Source: Combretum micranthum
Taxonomy: Eukaryota > Streptophyta > Magnoliopsida > Myrtales > Combretaceae
Length of the DNA stretch: 64,000 bases
Assembly: GCA_024138025.1 (NCBI GenBank)
Contig: JAMXBD010000395.1
Coordinates: forward strand, 558,001 to 622,000
Direction of reading: 5' to 3'
Made by a program: the position numbers and the translations under genes
In this document: one piece after another, positions 24,701 to 37,964 of the stretch
Layout of the letters: each line of letters opens with the position of its first letter
How positions within the stretch are numbered: the first letter of the stretch is position 1
The notes under the pieces: model-generated
What the model saw: the letters and a program-made list of their open reading frames with translations, nothing else
The model's database searches: none
Told to the model about the DNA's origin: nothing

Positions 24701-27700
24701 TTTGAAAGAAAAATCGTGCTTATATATGCCATTAACAAGGTAAAATCGAATTCCTCTCCATAATAATGCCCGTGGATTTTAAAGTATTGTGATTTCTATT
24801 TTCAAAAAAGCTTTCATCATGGGTTTGTCATTGATTAGGGCCAATTATTGCAGAAGAAGTGATCATGATTTGAATATAAAAAATTCTTTCTTATCCCTAA
24901 TCTTAACTTTATTAATTGGCAATTTAGTTTGTTTTAATCATTCTCTAGATTATCTCCTGGCTAGAGTGTCAGGTTTCTTTGCGTGTTTAGGCAGAAATGT
25001 CCATGTCCCTCTGTTATTAGCTTATCATCTTCTTTTTTACAAGCGGTGTCCCCATTACTGAATGGATTTTATTCACATCCCAACCTCCTTGAGTTTGCTT
25101 TATCAATATTGTATCTATTCATAATCCGTACATTTTATTGAATGATAATTCATCCTCTTCAGCGGTAAAACGGAGGGCAAAAATTGACGTGAGGTGATGT
25201 CAGCAGCAAACATGGTGTTGGTATTGGTAAGAATGCCTATTACTTTTATCATAAAAATATCATATATATAATTATTATTTTTTTATAATAAAGTTAAATA
25301 GCATTATAGATATTTTACTTTTACTCAAAATAATACTTATTTTATTTCTTGTTGCAAGTGAATATTATAATAGTCATTACAATTTTATTACATTTCTTTT
25401 AAATTAGAACTCAATTCCCCTTTATTCCATAGGGTGAAATGAACAAACTGCAAACACTATAGAGTAGTTTTCAAATATAATATATCAAATCTTAATCCTA
25501 CAAATAGTTAGTGCTCGATCACTTCGTTGTGGTTGCAATTCCATTACATCTTTATTCTTTATGAATAGTTATTACGATATTTAGTTCACTGAATAGTAAT
25601 TCCATGATGAATCCCTATTATATAAATTATTGAATAGTCATTCTTTATTCAAAAATAAGAATACCAATTCAACACTAGAACTGTATTTTTTTCAAAATGC
25701 CACTATTTAAATAAAAAAATTAATAAACAAAACCCTATTACAGCTCTATTTCATTTCTTTATAATGGGAATTCCATTATAATCTTATTCATTTAGTGAAG
25801 TAAACAAGCCGCAGTATATGGAGATAGTTTCGTCCAGCTCTGAATGCACTCTGAAACTGGTATTTTAAGGTACGCATAATAGAAAAACTACCGTCTATAT
25901 AAAGTATTATCTTACAATAACAGGGGTAAATTATTGGAAAAAATAATAATAAATGTAAAATAACATTACATCAGTTTAATCAAACGCATCATGCATAAGA
26001 AATTTTATATCATTTTCTACAGGTAATTAATATGCTTCTTCGTAAATAATTTCCCCATTAAAAACAATGCTTCATCCTTTCCAAAAATAGAAAATTGACT
26101 TCTTTATGATCTACATTTGAAGGGATTATTTTCTGGGTAATACCTACCTCCTAGTCTAGTAAGGCTCAAAAAATTCTCTAAAAAGAAATGCACTAAAATA
26201 GAAAGGTTGAGGAATGGTAGAGTATAGATGATGATCATTGTGAAGATTAATTATCTATAGGAAGTACTTAAACGACAACAACAAGAAAAAAAAATTGAAG
26301 AGGTAACACTCACTAACATTGAAACTTTTTTCTAACAATAAAACAATGACAAATTATATCATAATGTATAACCATCACAATCTGTCTGTACAGCTATCTT
26401 TAACCCTTATATTAGTTACCACTAAAAATCACTAGCAATGGTTTTAATTTAAAGTTATCAGTATAATAGCTGAGAATTTTAAAGTTATGATAATAACAAT
26501 CATATAAAATTGAAAAAATCTATTGTGAAATTTGTGCACTATTATATATTGCTTCTGCGCGAATATTTCATCTCGAATTATGATATAAATTAGTTAAAAG
26601 AGGAGTAAAGTGATGGGAAACAAATGGCGAGGACAGTCGGAGGTGGAACAAAAAGGGAAGGAATCAGAATAACCATCAAGAGCAAGAATGTTTTTTACAG
26701 TTTTTGAGCACAAAAAGGCACAGTTAAAGGTAACCAACAACCATGCTTGGATATGCCCACTTTTTTGAAAAAGATGGCAAATGAACACTTGAGTCAAACG
26801 ATAGATCCTCCTCAAGGGAAAAAAGCAGTCAAACCCAATGATGATGTATAGAAATTCATGTGGAATTATCTAGGGCAAAGGACAATTATAGGACCTTAGC
26901 CCTTTCATAAAAAAACATAGAATTGCCATGTTCATCTATGTCTTTTTTTAATGGGGTTCATCATTTTGTTTCGGATGCCTTGGATCAAGTGTGTCATGCA
27001 AAAAGTCCAAAACCCTAAAAAAAAAAAAAAAAAGAAGAAAGCTTAGATTTTGGGAGGGAAAGATAAAAGGAAAAGGGCAAAAAAAAAAAAAAAAAAAAAA
27101 GGGTTGGTGCCCTAATCCATTAAAAAGCCAAATTACTTTCAGACCTTGTTATGCTCCACCAAAACCTTTTATTGGCTCAAAGGGATTTGATATTTTTCTA
27201 TGGCATTCAAATATATACTTATATATGGACAAAGGAGACATGCTTTATGGATCTTAATCCAAATTCTAATAATATATGATGTGTTTGAAATCGAACTAAA
27301 ATTCTATATTGTCTTAATATGTACTTAAAACTCTATTGGTAGAATTACAAGATATTTGATATCAACCTTTTTATTGAAAATTTAAATAAATAAAAAAAAG
27401 CCTTTGTAAACTAAATAATCTTGAAAAAATAGATGGATGGTCCAAATTTGACTACACCCTCTCTCGCGGGACTGTCAAATAAGATTGTGAGGCTCTTGTG
27501 GTCCCACATGTGGTATTGTATGGGATTCCTAATCTTATTTTGCACATCCTTAATGTACGGTATAACTAAATTTGGATGGTTCTATCTCTCATGATCTTGG
27601 TCTACATTGTAGGCCATTTGTACCAATAGTGTGTTAAAAATCAAAATAACACTCATTGCAAGCACCCATAAGGAGTTACCTCACATCAGTTCCTACTGAA

Positions 27701-29460
27701 GTTTAATTATATATCTTACTTATAATTTGCTCTAGTTAATTTACTATGTGGGCTGAGAATATCAAATTGTGATAATTAATTGTTAAGCAAAATCATATGC
27801 TACCTCTTTTTGCCAACCAAATCATATGCTATCAACACATGACAACATATATCACATACTTTGGCTGAAATGAGGGGGAAAAAACAAAATGAAAAGAAAA
27901 AAAAAAAACCACTTACATTGACTAGTATGCACGAATTACACAGTTCATGAATGGATCTTTATAAACTTGTCTGTTTTAGACTAAATTATATATAACAAGT
28001 TGACTCAATCTATTTTCGTTTTTCCCTTTTTCCCCCTTGTTTGTTTTTCCATTTCATAAGTAATAGTACGTCCTCATATTTGGTCCCTTCATTTCTTCAC
28101 ATGGACGGACATGTGCATGAGTTGACATCAACACATGGTCGTAACAACTCCACCTTCGTATCTATGTCAAGACAAAGATTATAGGAGAGACAGGTTCCTA
28201 TACATATCCATATTTTCTTTTTCTGTTTCTTTTGTTTTTTCTAGTGTGCTAGGGCTAGCCGACTAGGGCAATTGTTATGTGCATATTGCTTGGTTAATTC
28301 CTTATCCATCTCCATAATCTAGAGTAATGAAAAATTGAAAACATAGCGCAACTTAATCTATTCTTAACGTCTTAAGTCTTAACGTCTTGAAACTTTCTTA
28401 GGTTCCCTCTAACTAGACTTCAGGGTTAGAAAGTACCTTTTACGAGACTCAACATGGTCCGCAAAAATGGGGGGGAAAAAATGGAAAATTGGATTCACTC
28501 ATATGATGGGGACATAGAACAATTAGGTTTTATAATGTTTAACGTATTAACTTGTAGGGATAATCGAACTTGAATCCAATTAAAATGTTAATCTAATTCA
28601 AATGAGTTTGCATATTAATATTATTTTAATTTGAATGAATTTTGTTTCAATAAATAGAATATAAACGAGTTTAATCTGCTTGAGTTTAAGTTTGTGACGT
28701 ACCATTTCAAGTCAAGTTTGAACTAAATATTTTGAATTTGTTCAAGTTTTAGTATCGAAATTTCAAGTTCAGCTCAAACCTAAGTTTAGAACTACACCAT
28801 TTTATCTTGACTTGTTTACAATCCTAATGGGTTTGGGTCAACATGATGCAATTATGCACTTTTTATTAGCTATCTTAACAAAGCTAGAGAATTCTAACTT
28901 CAAACATCCATTATCATGAACATTGTACTTAAAGTATGACTATTACCTATCAATTTTTTATGCATGAAGTGATGGTAACATACTTTTGAAGGTTTAAGTT
29001 TAACAACATATTTGGTTCAAGTCACAAATGGAATTTCGATTTTGTAGGAATTGAGCAGATAATGAAGTATTATTACATTGTTTGGTTTGAATAAGAAATG
29101 ACACAAATAATATATTTGGAGTAATTCTAATAAGATCCTTCCTTTATCCAATGCCTTCCTTAAATGGCAAGGCAAAGCCATATGTTTATTTGGTTCTTCC
29201 CATAAAAAAAGACTAAAATTACAAAAGCACTTACCAATAGACTTAAACATAACTTACACTCAAACTTAAATATTTAGGAAGTAAACTAATCTTCAACCAA
29301 TTACCCTTTATCAATGAAACGCCCTAATTACCCATTACTTGTTCTTTGATATTTTTCACAAGCAAATCATGGGTGAAACACATGTCTACTAATATTTTAA
29401 AATGAAATTATATAAATACAAATTATATAAAAATAATTACATAAATACTAATACAGAATC
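24701..29460. other. AT-rich intergenic DNA
   Basis: Poly-A runs occur at 27017-27033 and 27079-27100. A decayed hAT-like fragment with AAGTTTGAACTAA/TTCAAGTTTTAG motifs lies at about 28560-28830. Minus-strand frames at 26594-26815 and 29017-29250 and the plus-strand frame at 24789-25061 show no recognisable domain. I see no gene I can support. Confidence 0.5.
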
Positions 29461-29740
29461 ACATGTACACCAACTGATTCACGTTTTTCTACATGAGTTA
29501 TCCATTATAGATGCGATTGAACCAAAGTTGTACGGCATTGAATCGCATCTATAAGGGGCAATTCATGTATAATTTATATGATTCGCCTCTCTTACATGCG
29601 ATTCATTGATCATACACTCTTTAAACTTTTAGAGTTTGTGAATCACACTCTTCAAAAGCGATTCACTTCCATATGTGAGTCACCTCTATAAGATGTGATT
29701 CAAGCATAAATTTTAAAAAGCCTAAATCGTATACTAAATG
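29461..29740. repeat. Cluster of GCGATTCA-type direct and inverted motifs
   Basis: About nine variants of GCGATTCA or its complement TGAATCGC occur within 240 bp, at about 29478, 29513, 29540, 29579, 29602, 29638, 29659, 29682 and 29697. Several are followed by ATCTATAAG or CCTCTATAAG. The spacing is irregular and both orientations alternate. Such motif clusters occur in plant repetitive DNA, but I cannot place this one in a named family. Confidence 0.55.
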
Positions 29741-32700
29741 TGATTTTGCGTTTGTATTTTAATAATTAATTTTATATAGTTTATATATGTATAATTTCTT
29801 TTTAGGAGATTTGTAGTCATACAATTTTCTCAGCAAATCATAGGTAAGAATTAGTGGTAGGATAAAGAGAATAAAGAAAAGGTCTTTCCAAGAATAAGAA
29901 ATTAGTAGCAGAACGTAAAAATAAAGGAAGGGCACAAACAAAATAAGAACCATTAATATAATAGAGGTAAAAAAATACAAGCAATCTACAAGAATATTAA
30001 ATATAGCCCTTATCTCCTAAAGAAAAGAAAAAGGATAGATAAGTCCATTAGTAAGAAATAAAAGTTTTAACTAATCTTATATATAGGAGTTTACTTACAA
30101 GAGTTAACGGCAATATCAACACCAAAGATGGTAAATGCAATCCCATTCAATTAAGAGTTAGAAACAGATATATAAATGTCAAGCGATACTTCAATTGATT
30201 GCCTTCTTTTTTTTTTTCTTTGCTTAATGCTGAGTATTTAATTTTGATTAAATCTTAGCTCAACTGACTATTACCTTGGAATACTACTCCAGTAGCTTAT
30301 TGAAGCATGATTACATCTAACACGATACAATAAACTTAAGAATGCTAAAATCAGGCGGGAACAGACCATGATCATATCTAAGAAACTTTGTCTAATTAGA
30401 AGGAAATCCTAGCTTCATTTACTATACAAAATTCATGAACCTAGATATAAAGAGTGGACATTCTTAATAAGTTCTAAAAGAAGCAAGGAGTAATACATAA
30501 GTTATAAAAAATTTTCGTAATTTGATCGAATCGTTATTCATTAACTATTATGCTTATATGTACAAATAAATAAAGCCAAATATTCTAGGAATCAAATTAA
30601 ATAACTAATAAATTTGAAAAAGAATACATGGTGAAAGAATTTAAAAGAACAAGAAATTACAAACCATGAAACAATTGAAAACTAGCAAATAAAATAAGAA
30701 GATGCTTCTCAAACAAACCCCTTAAAGCAAGGGGCATGGTTGATTGCCCGTAGGTTTTGATTAACCACCTATCTTTGATACGGTTCTGATCAATTGCTAG
30801 TGGAGGCTAGGTGAATTATTGGGTTTCCTCTACTTCACTTGGTTATCCTAATTCTTGTGTAATCAATATAATAGAAGATCTCTAACTTCTAAACATTTTG
30901 TCTGTTTGAATGGTTTATTTTTCATATGTATCGAAACGATATATGTAAATATATTCGATTTGTATTTATATTTTATCTATATTTGATTTAATTGATCTTT
31001 TCATGAGAACTGCCAACTTTTTTTTTATTTATATATATTTTTCAATAAATGATTTGTTAGAAAAAAAATTTGAAAAAAGTCCCAAAAAAGCTGAACAAAC
31101 AAACCCTAAAATGACATGAATTAAGGGTTGATTTGATTCTTCAATCTTAAGCTTTGGATCTTGACCTCAGACTTGTATCAATACCATCCTAGGTTGTGCC
31201 GAACCTTATACATGAACAATTAATGATGTTAGCTTATTTTATGATGCATGTGGACTAGCTTAAATGTTGAACTCAAACTTTACACTTTCATCACAAAGAG
31301 ATATAAGCACGCACGACTAGATTTAGGACCTAGTATATGTTGTTAGGTCTACAATTAAGGTTTATGCATGTGGGATAACCTTATTTAGGTTTATACTTGC
31401 ATCATTTCCATTTTTCTTCTTTTTTTCTTCCCTTTTTAATTTTAAGGTAACTCATTCCTTTGTAGCCCATCATCCCTGGCACATGACCCATCATGAAAAC
31501 CAAAACACACTACCTCCCCAACCCCCGCAGCCCGCTACTTGAATTCCAACACCCAAACTCCCAACTACTTCATGGTGCGTTGCCATTTCATTACTTTGAA
31601 CGAAGCTATGTTTGGTGATTTCAAAATGTCTACAATGAACCCCCTCCCTAACCAAACATTTCCTTTTCTTCTCCACTGACACGGAAGAACCACCTCAATC
31701 TCAAGATTCGCCTTTTGACACTTGTATCCCATTCTGTAGTAAGGGTAACTTCAATGAAAATTTGGGTTCACATGACAATGAAATGGTGCATGATTTAATG
31801 CTAATGGTTGGTTCCAAAATGGTTCTTGATAGAATTGTACATTGTATGCATGGATCTAATGGTTCTATAATGTCGAGTGTGTTGGTTTAGTGGTCACATT
31901 ATTCAAGGTCATTCAATAGCTACATGAGATAATGACTTGGTGATTGGCAATCCAATTGATTGGCCAGGTCAATTACTAGTGGTAAGGTTTGGGTTAGCTA
32001 GATTTCATGGACAAAATATGGCAAAATGCAAAAAAAAAAAAAAAATAATAATAAAAAAAAAGCTTGGAGTAGTAATTCCTTAACCACTAGTAGTGTAATT
32101 CCTTATTAAGTAAGATTAAATGTACCATAGAATAGTAACACTATGAACAAAGCATAATTATGGGCTTAGAAAGTAGAGATGTGGTAGAATGTTTATCAGA
32201 TTAGCTATTCAACGTATAAGAGTTATAAAAATTTTTTTCCTTACTAATGTTAAATCTCAAAAATAGAACATCTTTAGTGGTTGGATTCTTAAAAGACTTT
32301 TAAGATGCCATATAAGGAGAATTCTCTACTAAAAATCTTAATGTTCTAGTGATATGTTCTTTACATAAGTTGTATCAATCTTTTGTTCTTTTTTTTTTTT
32401 AATTATTAGTTTATTTAAGGATATCAATAATGATTAGGGTTGCTTAATAGTTTTTTTTTTTTTTTTTTTTGTGGAGCCTAAATTTTTTATTTTATTTCCT
32501 TTAATTCGATCCACATTAAATCCTAGCGTATTTAATGCTAATCCTTAATTAAGAATTAAAGGAAATTAATTGTTTTAAATATTTTGGAGTCGCCATGGTA
32601 GTTAGGAAAAGTAGAAAATTAGAACCATTGAATTTGTTCTAACTTAACCATTAGTTTGCGCAAAAACCAATTGCAAAATCGATTTTCGAAAAACAAGATA

Positions 32701-33132
32701 TCTTAGTATATGGCTAACCTATTAAAACCTATATGATTACCAATTTTAATTTTTAAATTAAATTAATTCTTTTGATACTTACTATTTTTTTAATTCTAAA
32801 AAAAACTTCAAAATATTAATTTAATATTCATACAAAGAGGAAAAATAATTTTTTTTTTTCAGGTTACCTTGTAAGTACCTACGTACCCGTTAAATAAGAC
32901 TAAACTGTCATAGCTTCTTTTAACAAGAACTTTAGCATGTTAGTGTATTTTAATCTTCAAACTATTTCATTTTAAGTTTCTTAAATTTTATTGTTTCTAT
33001 TTAAAAAAAAAAAAAAGATTTGTTGTTGATATTGATACTCTAAGATTGTCAATTCAAATTTTATTTTGAGAAAAGATGATTTTTTTTAGATGACGATACA
33101 AATTCTAAATCCATTTTTGCCATATATATATA
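29741..33132. other. AT-rich intergenic DNA
   Basis: A GGGTTTGTTTGG-family MITE lies at 30893-31110. A slightly GC-richer patch at 31455-31700 has an unrecognised 63-codon minus-strand frame. Long poly-T (32450-32470) and poly-A runs are present. No gene was identified. Confidence 0.5.
30893..31110. mobile_element. GGGTTTGTTTGG-family MITE
   Basis: The left end reads GTCTGTTTGAATGGTTTA and the right end GCTGAACAAACAAACCCT. The interior (TTTGTATTTATATTTTATC, GAGAACTGCCAACTTTTTTT) closely matches the interior of the 23680-23911 copy. No target duplication was found. Confidence 0.6.
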
Positions 33133-34773
33133 CTAGCGGTTGACACAATCGCGATGCGTGTGCAAAAATAAAATAAAACAGCACAAAAAATCAAGATGCT
33201 AAAAAGGTAATTATGTATAAATAGAGAAATTATATAACGTATGAGGAAATGATATTTTCAATTTATAAGAAAAAAATTGAGTGAGACAGATAGTAGACTC
33301 GTTGAATAAAAGTTAGTCTATCATAATTTGCTTAAGTAGCAGCAATAAACCTGCAATATGAGCTAAAGTTATTAACGTTTATGAAACTTTCTATATTAGG
33401 AAAGTGAAACATATTTATGTAAATAATTAGATTATTAATTTTAGTAGAAGTATAATTGAAAAAAAAAATGATTGTCGATTCAAATTTTGAAAAGTCATAG
33501 CAAGCATACTGGATATCATAGTGAAATAGTCATGTAGTGTACATCGATATAATTTTGCAAAGCCATTATTTATTTATTTATATATTTTTTTGATGATTAA
33601 AGATATATAAATTTCGTAGTTTTTTAGCAATGCACCTCACATTAAGCTGGCATATATTCTTATGAGTATGAATGAAGTTGCAACAAGACTTTATTTTCCA
33701 ATCACTCCACGAACGAAGAATAAAATACATATATTAAATATAGGGCACCATATCCATTACGAATAAAATCTTGAATAATGTCAATTAAATATTTTAAATA
33801 TAATTATTTGTATATAAAAATAATTAAAAGAAAAACATACAAAAGCGGAATAAGATGTAGTGGCACAAAATTGAGGTGTCTGTAATAGTTTCTTCTTCGA
33901 TAATGTTTTATTGGAGCTTTTTCCTATGTGATTCATGTAATGATACTTTTTCTTGTGCAGCCAACCTTGATTAAAAAAAAAAAAAAAATAGCACACAAAA
34001 ATTAATATGACATGCCACAGAATTATGACATAGTCAACATATATAATATATATATATATACACGGAAATTTTACGTTTTGGGGACATACGAAATTTTATA
34101 TTAGAAAAGTTAACCATATAGTTGAAAAATTAATAACTACCAAAGGATGCATGTTACACTTTAATTTTGGAATGGTAGATGGCAAGTTATAATTTTCTAA
34201 CACCTGATAATATACTATATCATGATTAATGTCGATGAATTGTTGTGCATTTATTGCAAAAGATGATCAGAAATCCCAAACCTTGTTCATTTGGAACACT
34301 CATCCAAACCATAGTAGTCCATTTTATCAACTAAATCTGCCAAATGATAGATCTTTGATTCTCAGGGAAAAAAGGGAAATTTAATCAACCTTTCATAAAG
34401 AATAGAACGACAATGATAAACATTAACACACATGAAATTTTATAATAGCGTGAAAAATCTATAAATAAGATTCATCATTTACCCAAAATTCCTACCTTTT
34501 GAGAGTATGATGAATGTAACAACACATTCCTAGCAAAAGAAATAGAAAGCACTTATGAATTAAAGCAAGAAAGCATCAAAAGGCATAAAAATGGTTGATG
34601 GTATGTAGGAAAAAAAAAATCAAAACCACTCTGTAAATTAAAACAAATAAAACATCTTATTTAAGAAGAGTAAAAAATAATAATACTTATTAATGGAGGC
34701 TAAAAATGATTCTTTTTATTTAATAAGAAGAAAAGGAAAAGTAAGAATCCAGTATCCAAAGTCCATGGGTAAA

Positions 34774-35137
34774 AGCATGTGTATGTGATTCTTTTAATAC
34801 AATATTAACAACACATAATATGAAAATAGAAGGATCAAATTCAATTTTCTACACAGCAAAGGAAAATTGCTATTAATTTGAATATTCAAACAGAATTTAC
34901 CATTCTAATTCCACAAAATCAGAACTCATCAATATCCAAAACCCAATGTGAGTGTGCCTTTTTGATTTATCTAATACATTAATTAGACAAATAGCATGTA
35001 TATGTTATTCTTTCAATACAATTTTCACAACTCATATGTAAAAATTGAAGAACCAATTTCAATATTTTACACATAAAAAGAAAGTTAAGTAGCCATTATT
35101 TTAAAGATTCAAACAGAATTTACCATTTAAACTCCAC
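34774..35137. repeat. Imperfect tandem duplication, two units
   Basis: Unit 1 (34774-34914) and unit 2 (34993-35137) both begin AGCATGT(G/A)TATG, continue through a TTCTTT(T/C)AATACAAT block, and end with CAAACAGAATTTACCATT and CTCCAC or TTCCAC. They are diverged and separated by 78 bp. A shorter third echo (ATATTAACAACACATAATG) follows at about 35158. The repeat is internal to the Helitron-like segment. Confidence 0.6.
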
Positions 35138-35773
35138 TATTGATTTTTGTAATATAATATTAACAACACATAATGTTAAAACAAGATAACCAAAAACTAA
35201 ATCAAAACTACTATCAAGCATACAAACTACTTGGCAAGATGGTATGAAACCACCATTGAAACCCTCAAAAATAGACATATCAACATCAAGAATTGATGAC
35301 AATAATATAATCCTAATAATTATATTTAAAACTCAGAAAGAGAGAGAGAAAGAGACAGAGAGAGAAGGAGTGAGTTAACTCGACCTGCCTTCGGAGACTT
35401 CCTCAATAAAAATTGTCCTGATAAAAAAAATAATAACAAAAATCATTTGTGAATTAAACCACTTGAGATTACTACCAAAACACCTAAAAATTGAATCAAG
35501 AAAATTGCATGCAATATGAGAAAGGTGAAAATGTAAGAAAGAAAAAAACTTAGGAAGAATCAAGGTTCAAGAAGGAGAAATAATTATTTACCTTTGCTAG
35601 AAAAGTGAGAAAGCTTCTGTAAACATAGTTATTGGGTCGTTCTTAATAGTGGACCTTAAGAAAGCTTTTGTAAACAAAAAGTAAATACCTTTAAGAAAAA
35701 ACAAAAAGGAAAAACCTTTAAGAAAAAGCAAAATTTTAGAAAGAGAGATCATTTACCTTAGAAGAAGATGATT

Positions 35774-36080
35774 GAATGGAGATTAGGAAAGAGCCATAAT
35801 GTAGTATATAGAGAGAGAGGATGGAGGAAAGGTGATAAAAACTACTGATGTGAGAGAGAGACAAGAGAAGATGGGAGAGAGAGGAATAGAGGTAATGTGA
35901 GATAAACATGGAATGCAGATGACGTGTGCGAAAACAATGCACAAACTATCGAATGGAGATTTGGAAAGAGAGCTATAATGCAATACACAGACAGAGAGAG
36001 AGAGAGAGAAAGAGAGAAGATGAGGGAAAGAGGGATACATGGAATGTAGATGACATGTGTGAAAACGATGCAAAAACTAT
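35774..36080. repeat. Imperfect tandem duplication with GA-rich core
   Basis: Both units start GAATGGAGATT(A/T)GGAAAGAG (about 35774 and 35950), pass through a GA microsatellite core, and end with CATGGAATG(C/T)AGATGAC and GTG(C/T)GAAAAC. A further (GA)n tract at 35338-35372 lies upstream. The minus-strand frames across it are low-complexity translations of the GA tracts. Confidence 0.6.
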
Positions 36081-36190
36081 CAATCTGATGAAATGATTTT
36101 TGGAGACGAATAATGGGGAATTCACATAATAAACAAAAAGAGATATATGTTTATAAAATAATAATCACTATAATAGGTATATACTAAAAT

Positions 36191-37964
36191 AAAATAAATA
36201 AGGGAATGAATTTATGGGCTCTTCTTTTTCTTGATCTTCTAAATCAACTTCCAATACTTGGTAGCACATTTTATTATATATTTTAAAATTAGTTTCCTTA
36301 TTACTTTTTGGTGAAAAAATATATAGAAAGAAAAATAAAAAAAAATAATTCTAGTTGATTTTTCTAAATCAATCTTTAATGGATTTTTGTTTCTCAACAA
36401 AATTCACATCTTATAAAATGCTTCAAAACTTCTTCTACAATGACTTCAATAACAAACACAGCTGCTTCTTTAATAAACTTAAGAAAATTTGTTGATGAAT
36501 AATGATAATGAAAAATTGGTTTAAGTTATTATATGTTTCAAATTATTTGGTAATTCTTATTCTTGGTGAGTTGTGGTTTTTCCAAATTGACCACTCGATA
36601 AAAGTCTTATAAAAATGCTGCAAAACATTTTCTATAATAACTAAATAAACTTATCTACATATTGATGAATAATGAATAATTAGTTCAGCTCGATACATGC
36701 TAGCTTTTTTTGCCCTTTTTTTTTTAACTAACCTTTTTGAGTTTATCTAGTTAATGTAATTAAATAAGTAAAATGGTGCTTGAATAGGTGGAAAAGAATA
36801 TAAAAGTCAAAGGAAAATTAAAGCATATAGATAGTGATTATGTATTTGGTAAGATTATATAGTTAAGTTGTTAATATTGTATCTAAATAGGTAGAAAAAT
36901 ATATAGAAATAAAAAGAAAGGAAAATAAATAGATGGAAATATATATTTGGAGATGTTAGATTGTTAAACTATTGATTTGCATAAAGAAGCATTTGTAATA
37001 ATAGTTGCATGCTAGAGACACAATTACTATATTGTTATGTATATGCAAAAAAACGATGTAATGTATTTTGAAAAATGTAGTATCCCAAAATTTCTAAACT
37101 AATATTATTTACTAGAAGTTTAAAAATACCGAGCATACTACATTAGCAAAATATATATTGCGGTAATTTTTTATATCAGAATTTTAAAGGTGTCATGATG
37201 TGCTAATTGTAGTTATATAAAATGAGATATCCCTAAGTATATGTTGCTTAATTAGAATAAGTACATAAATACTATAGAAAAACATGGATAAATTTGAACC
37301 TTAAATTAAGCTTAGAATAATAATTAGATTATTATAACTTAAATTAAATAAGTTGTACAACCTATAGTGAATAATTAAATAACTTGGCATAATCGATTTG
37401 TAAATAAATTAAATTGAAAATAGAGATTAGAATGGTCCAAATATTCATCTCAATTGCCAAATTTCTCAATTTCCCCCAAATGCCTATTTGAACATAAAGT
37501 CACTATTTCAAAAATTTAGATTCTTACAATATCAATTCCAATCCTAAATTTAAACATAAATTCCTAAATCCTTGAATACCTCAAGTTAGCTAAATATAAA
37601 TTTTAACCAATTAAAATCCTAAGCTCAATTACAAAATTTATTCAGCTAAATTTAAAATCAATTTAGATAAATTTCATCTTTAATTTCTTATATTTTTTTA
37701 CCTAAAGCCTAAGCCCCTAAATTAGAATACCCAGCCCACCTAAACAAAAGCTAAGCCCATCTAAAATGCAAAGGCCCATGCCCATGTCATGACCACTAAT
37801 TAAGTACACCTAAATCAAGTAATTGTCACAAAAAATACCCACTTAAGTGTTAATTCTACCGACCAAAATCAAGTACACCTAAAAGGACCGGACCATTTAG
37901 ATCTTAACTTTCTTGAGAAAAGTCTTAACTTAGAGTTATATAAAAGCATACCCCTCCTTAAATT
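36191..37964. other. AT-rich intergenic DNA
   Basis: No ORF, repeat structure or RNA gene was recognised. No copy of the minus-strand Athila LTR (45768-47489) is visible here, although a 3' LTR would be expected on this side. Confidence 0.5.

Larger units (their letters stand above)
33133..36190 (-). mobile_element. Helitron-like non-autonomous element (3' end at 33133)
   Basis: Read on the minus strand, the sequence ends in GCACACGCATCGCG, then TGTGTCAACCGCTAG, then T. This is a short imperfect GC-rich hairpin about 10 nt before CTAG|T, the known form of a Helitron 3' terminus. The 5' end should be TC preceded by A; no exact match was found, and about 36177-36215 is a guess. The body has no Rep/helicase coding sequence, contains internal duplications (34774-35137, 35774-36080), and is AT-rich with GA runs. 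Confidence 0.45.

Noticed and set aside
35375..36073. Several overlapping minus-strand frames of 60-96 codons
   Set aside because: They translate GA/CT microsatellites and tandem repeats into Ser/Leu/His-rich low-complexity sequence.
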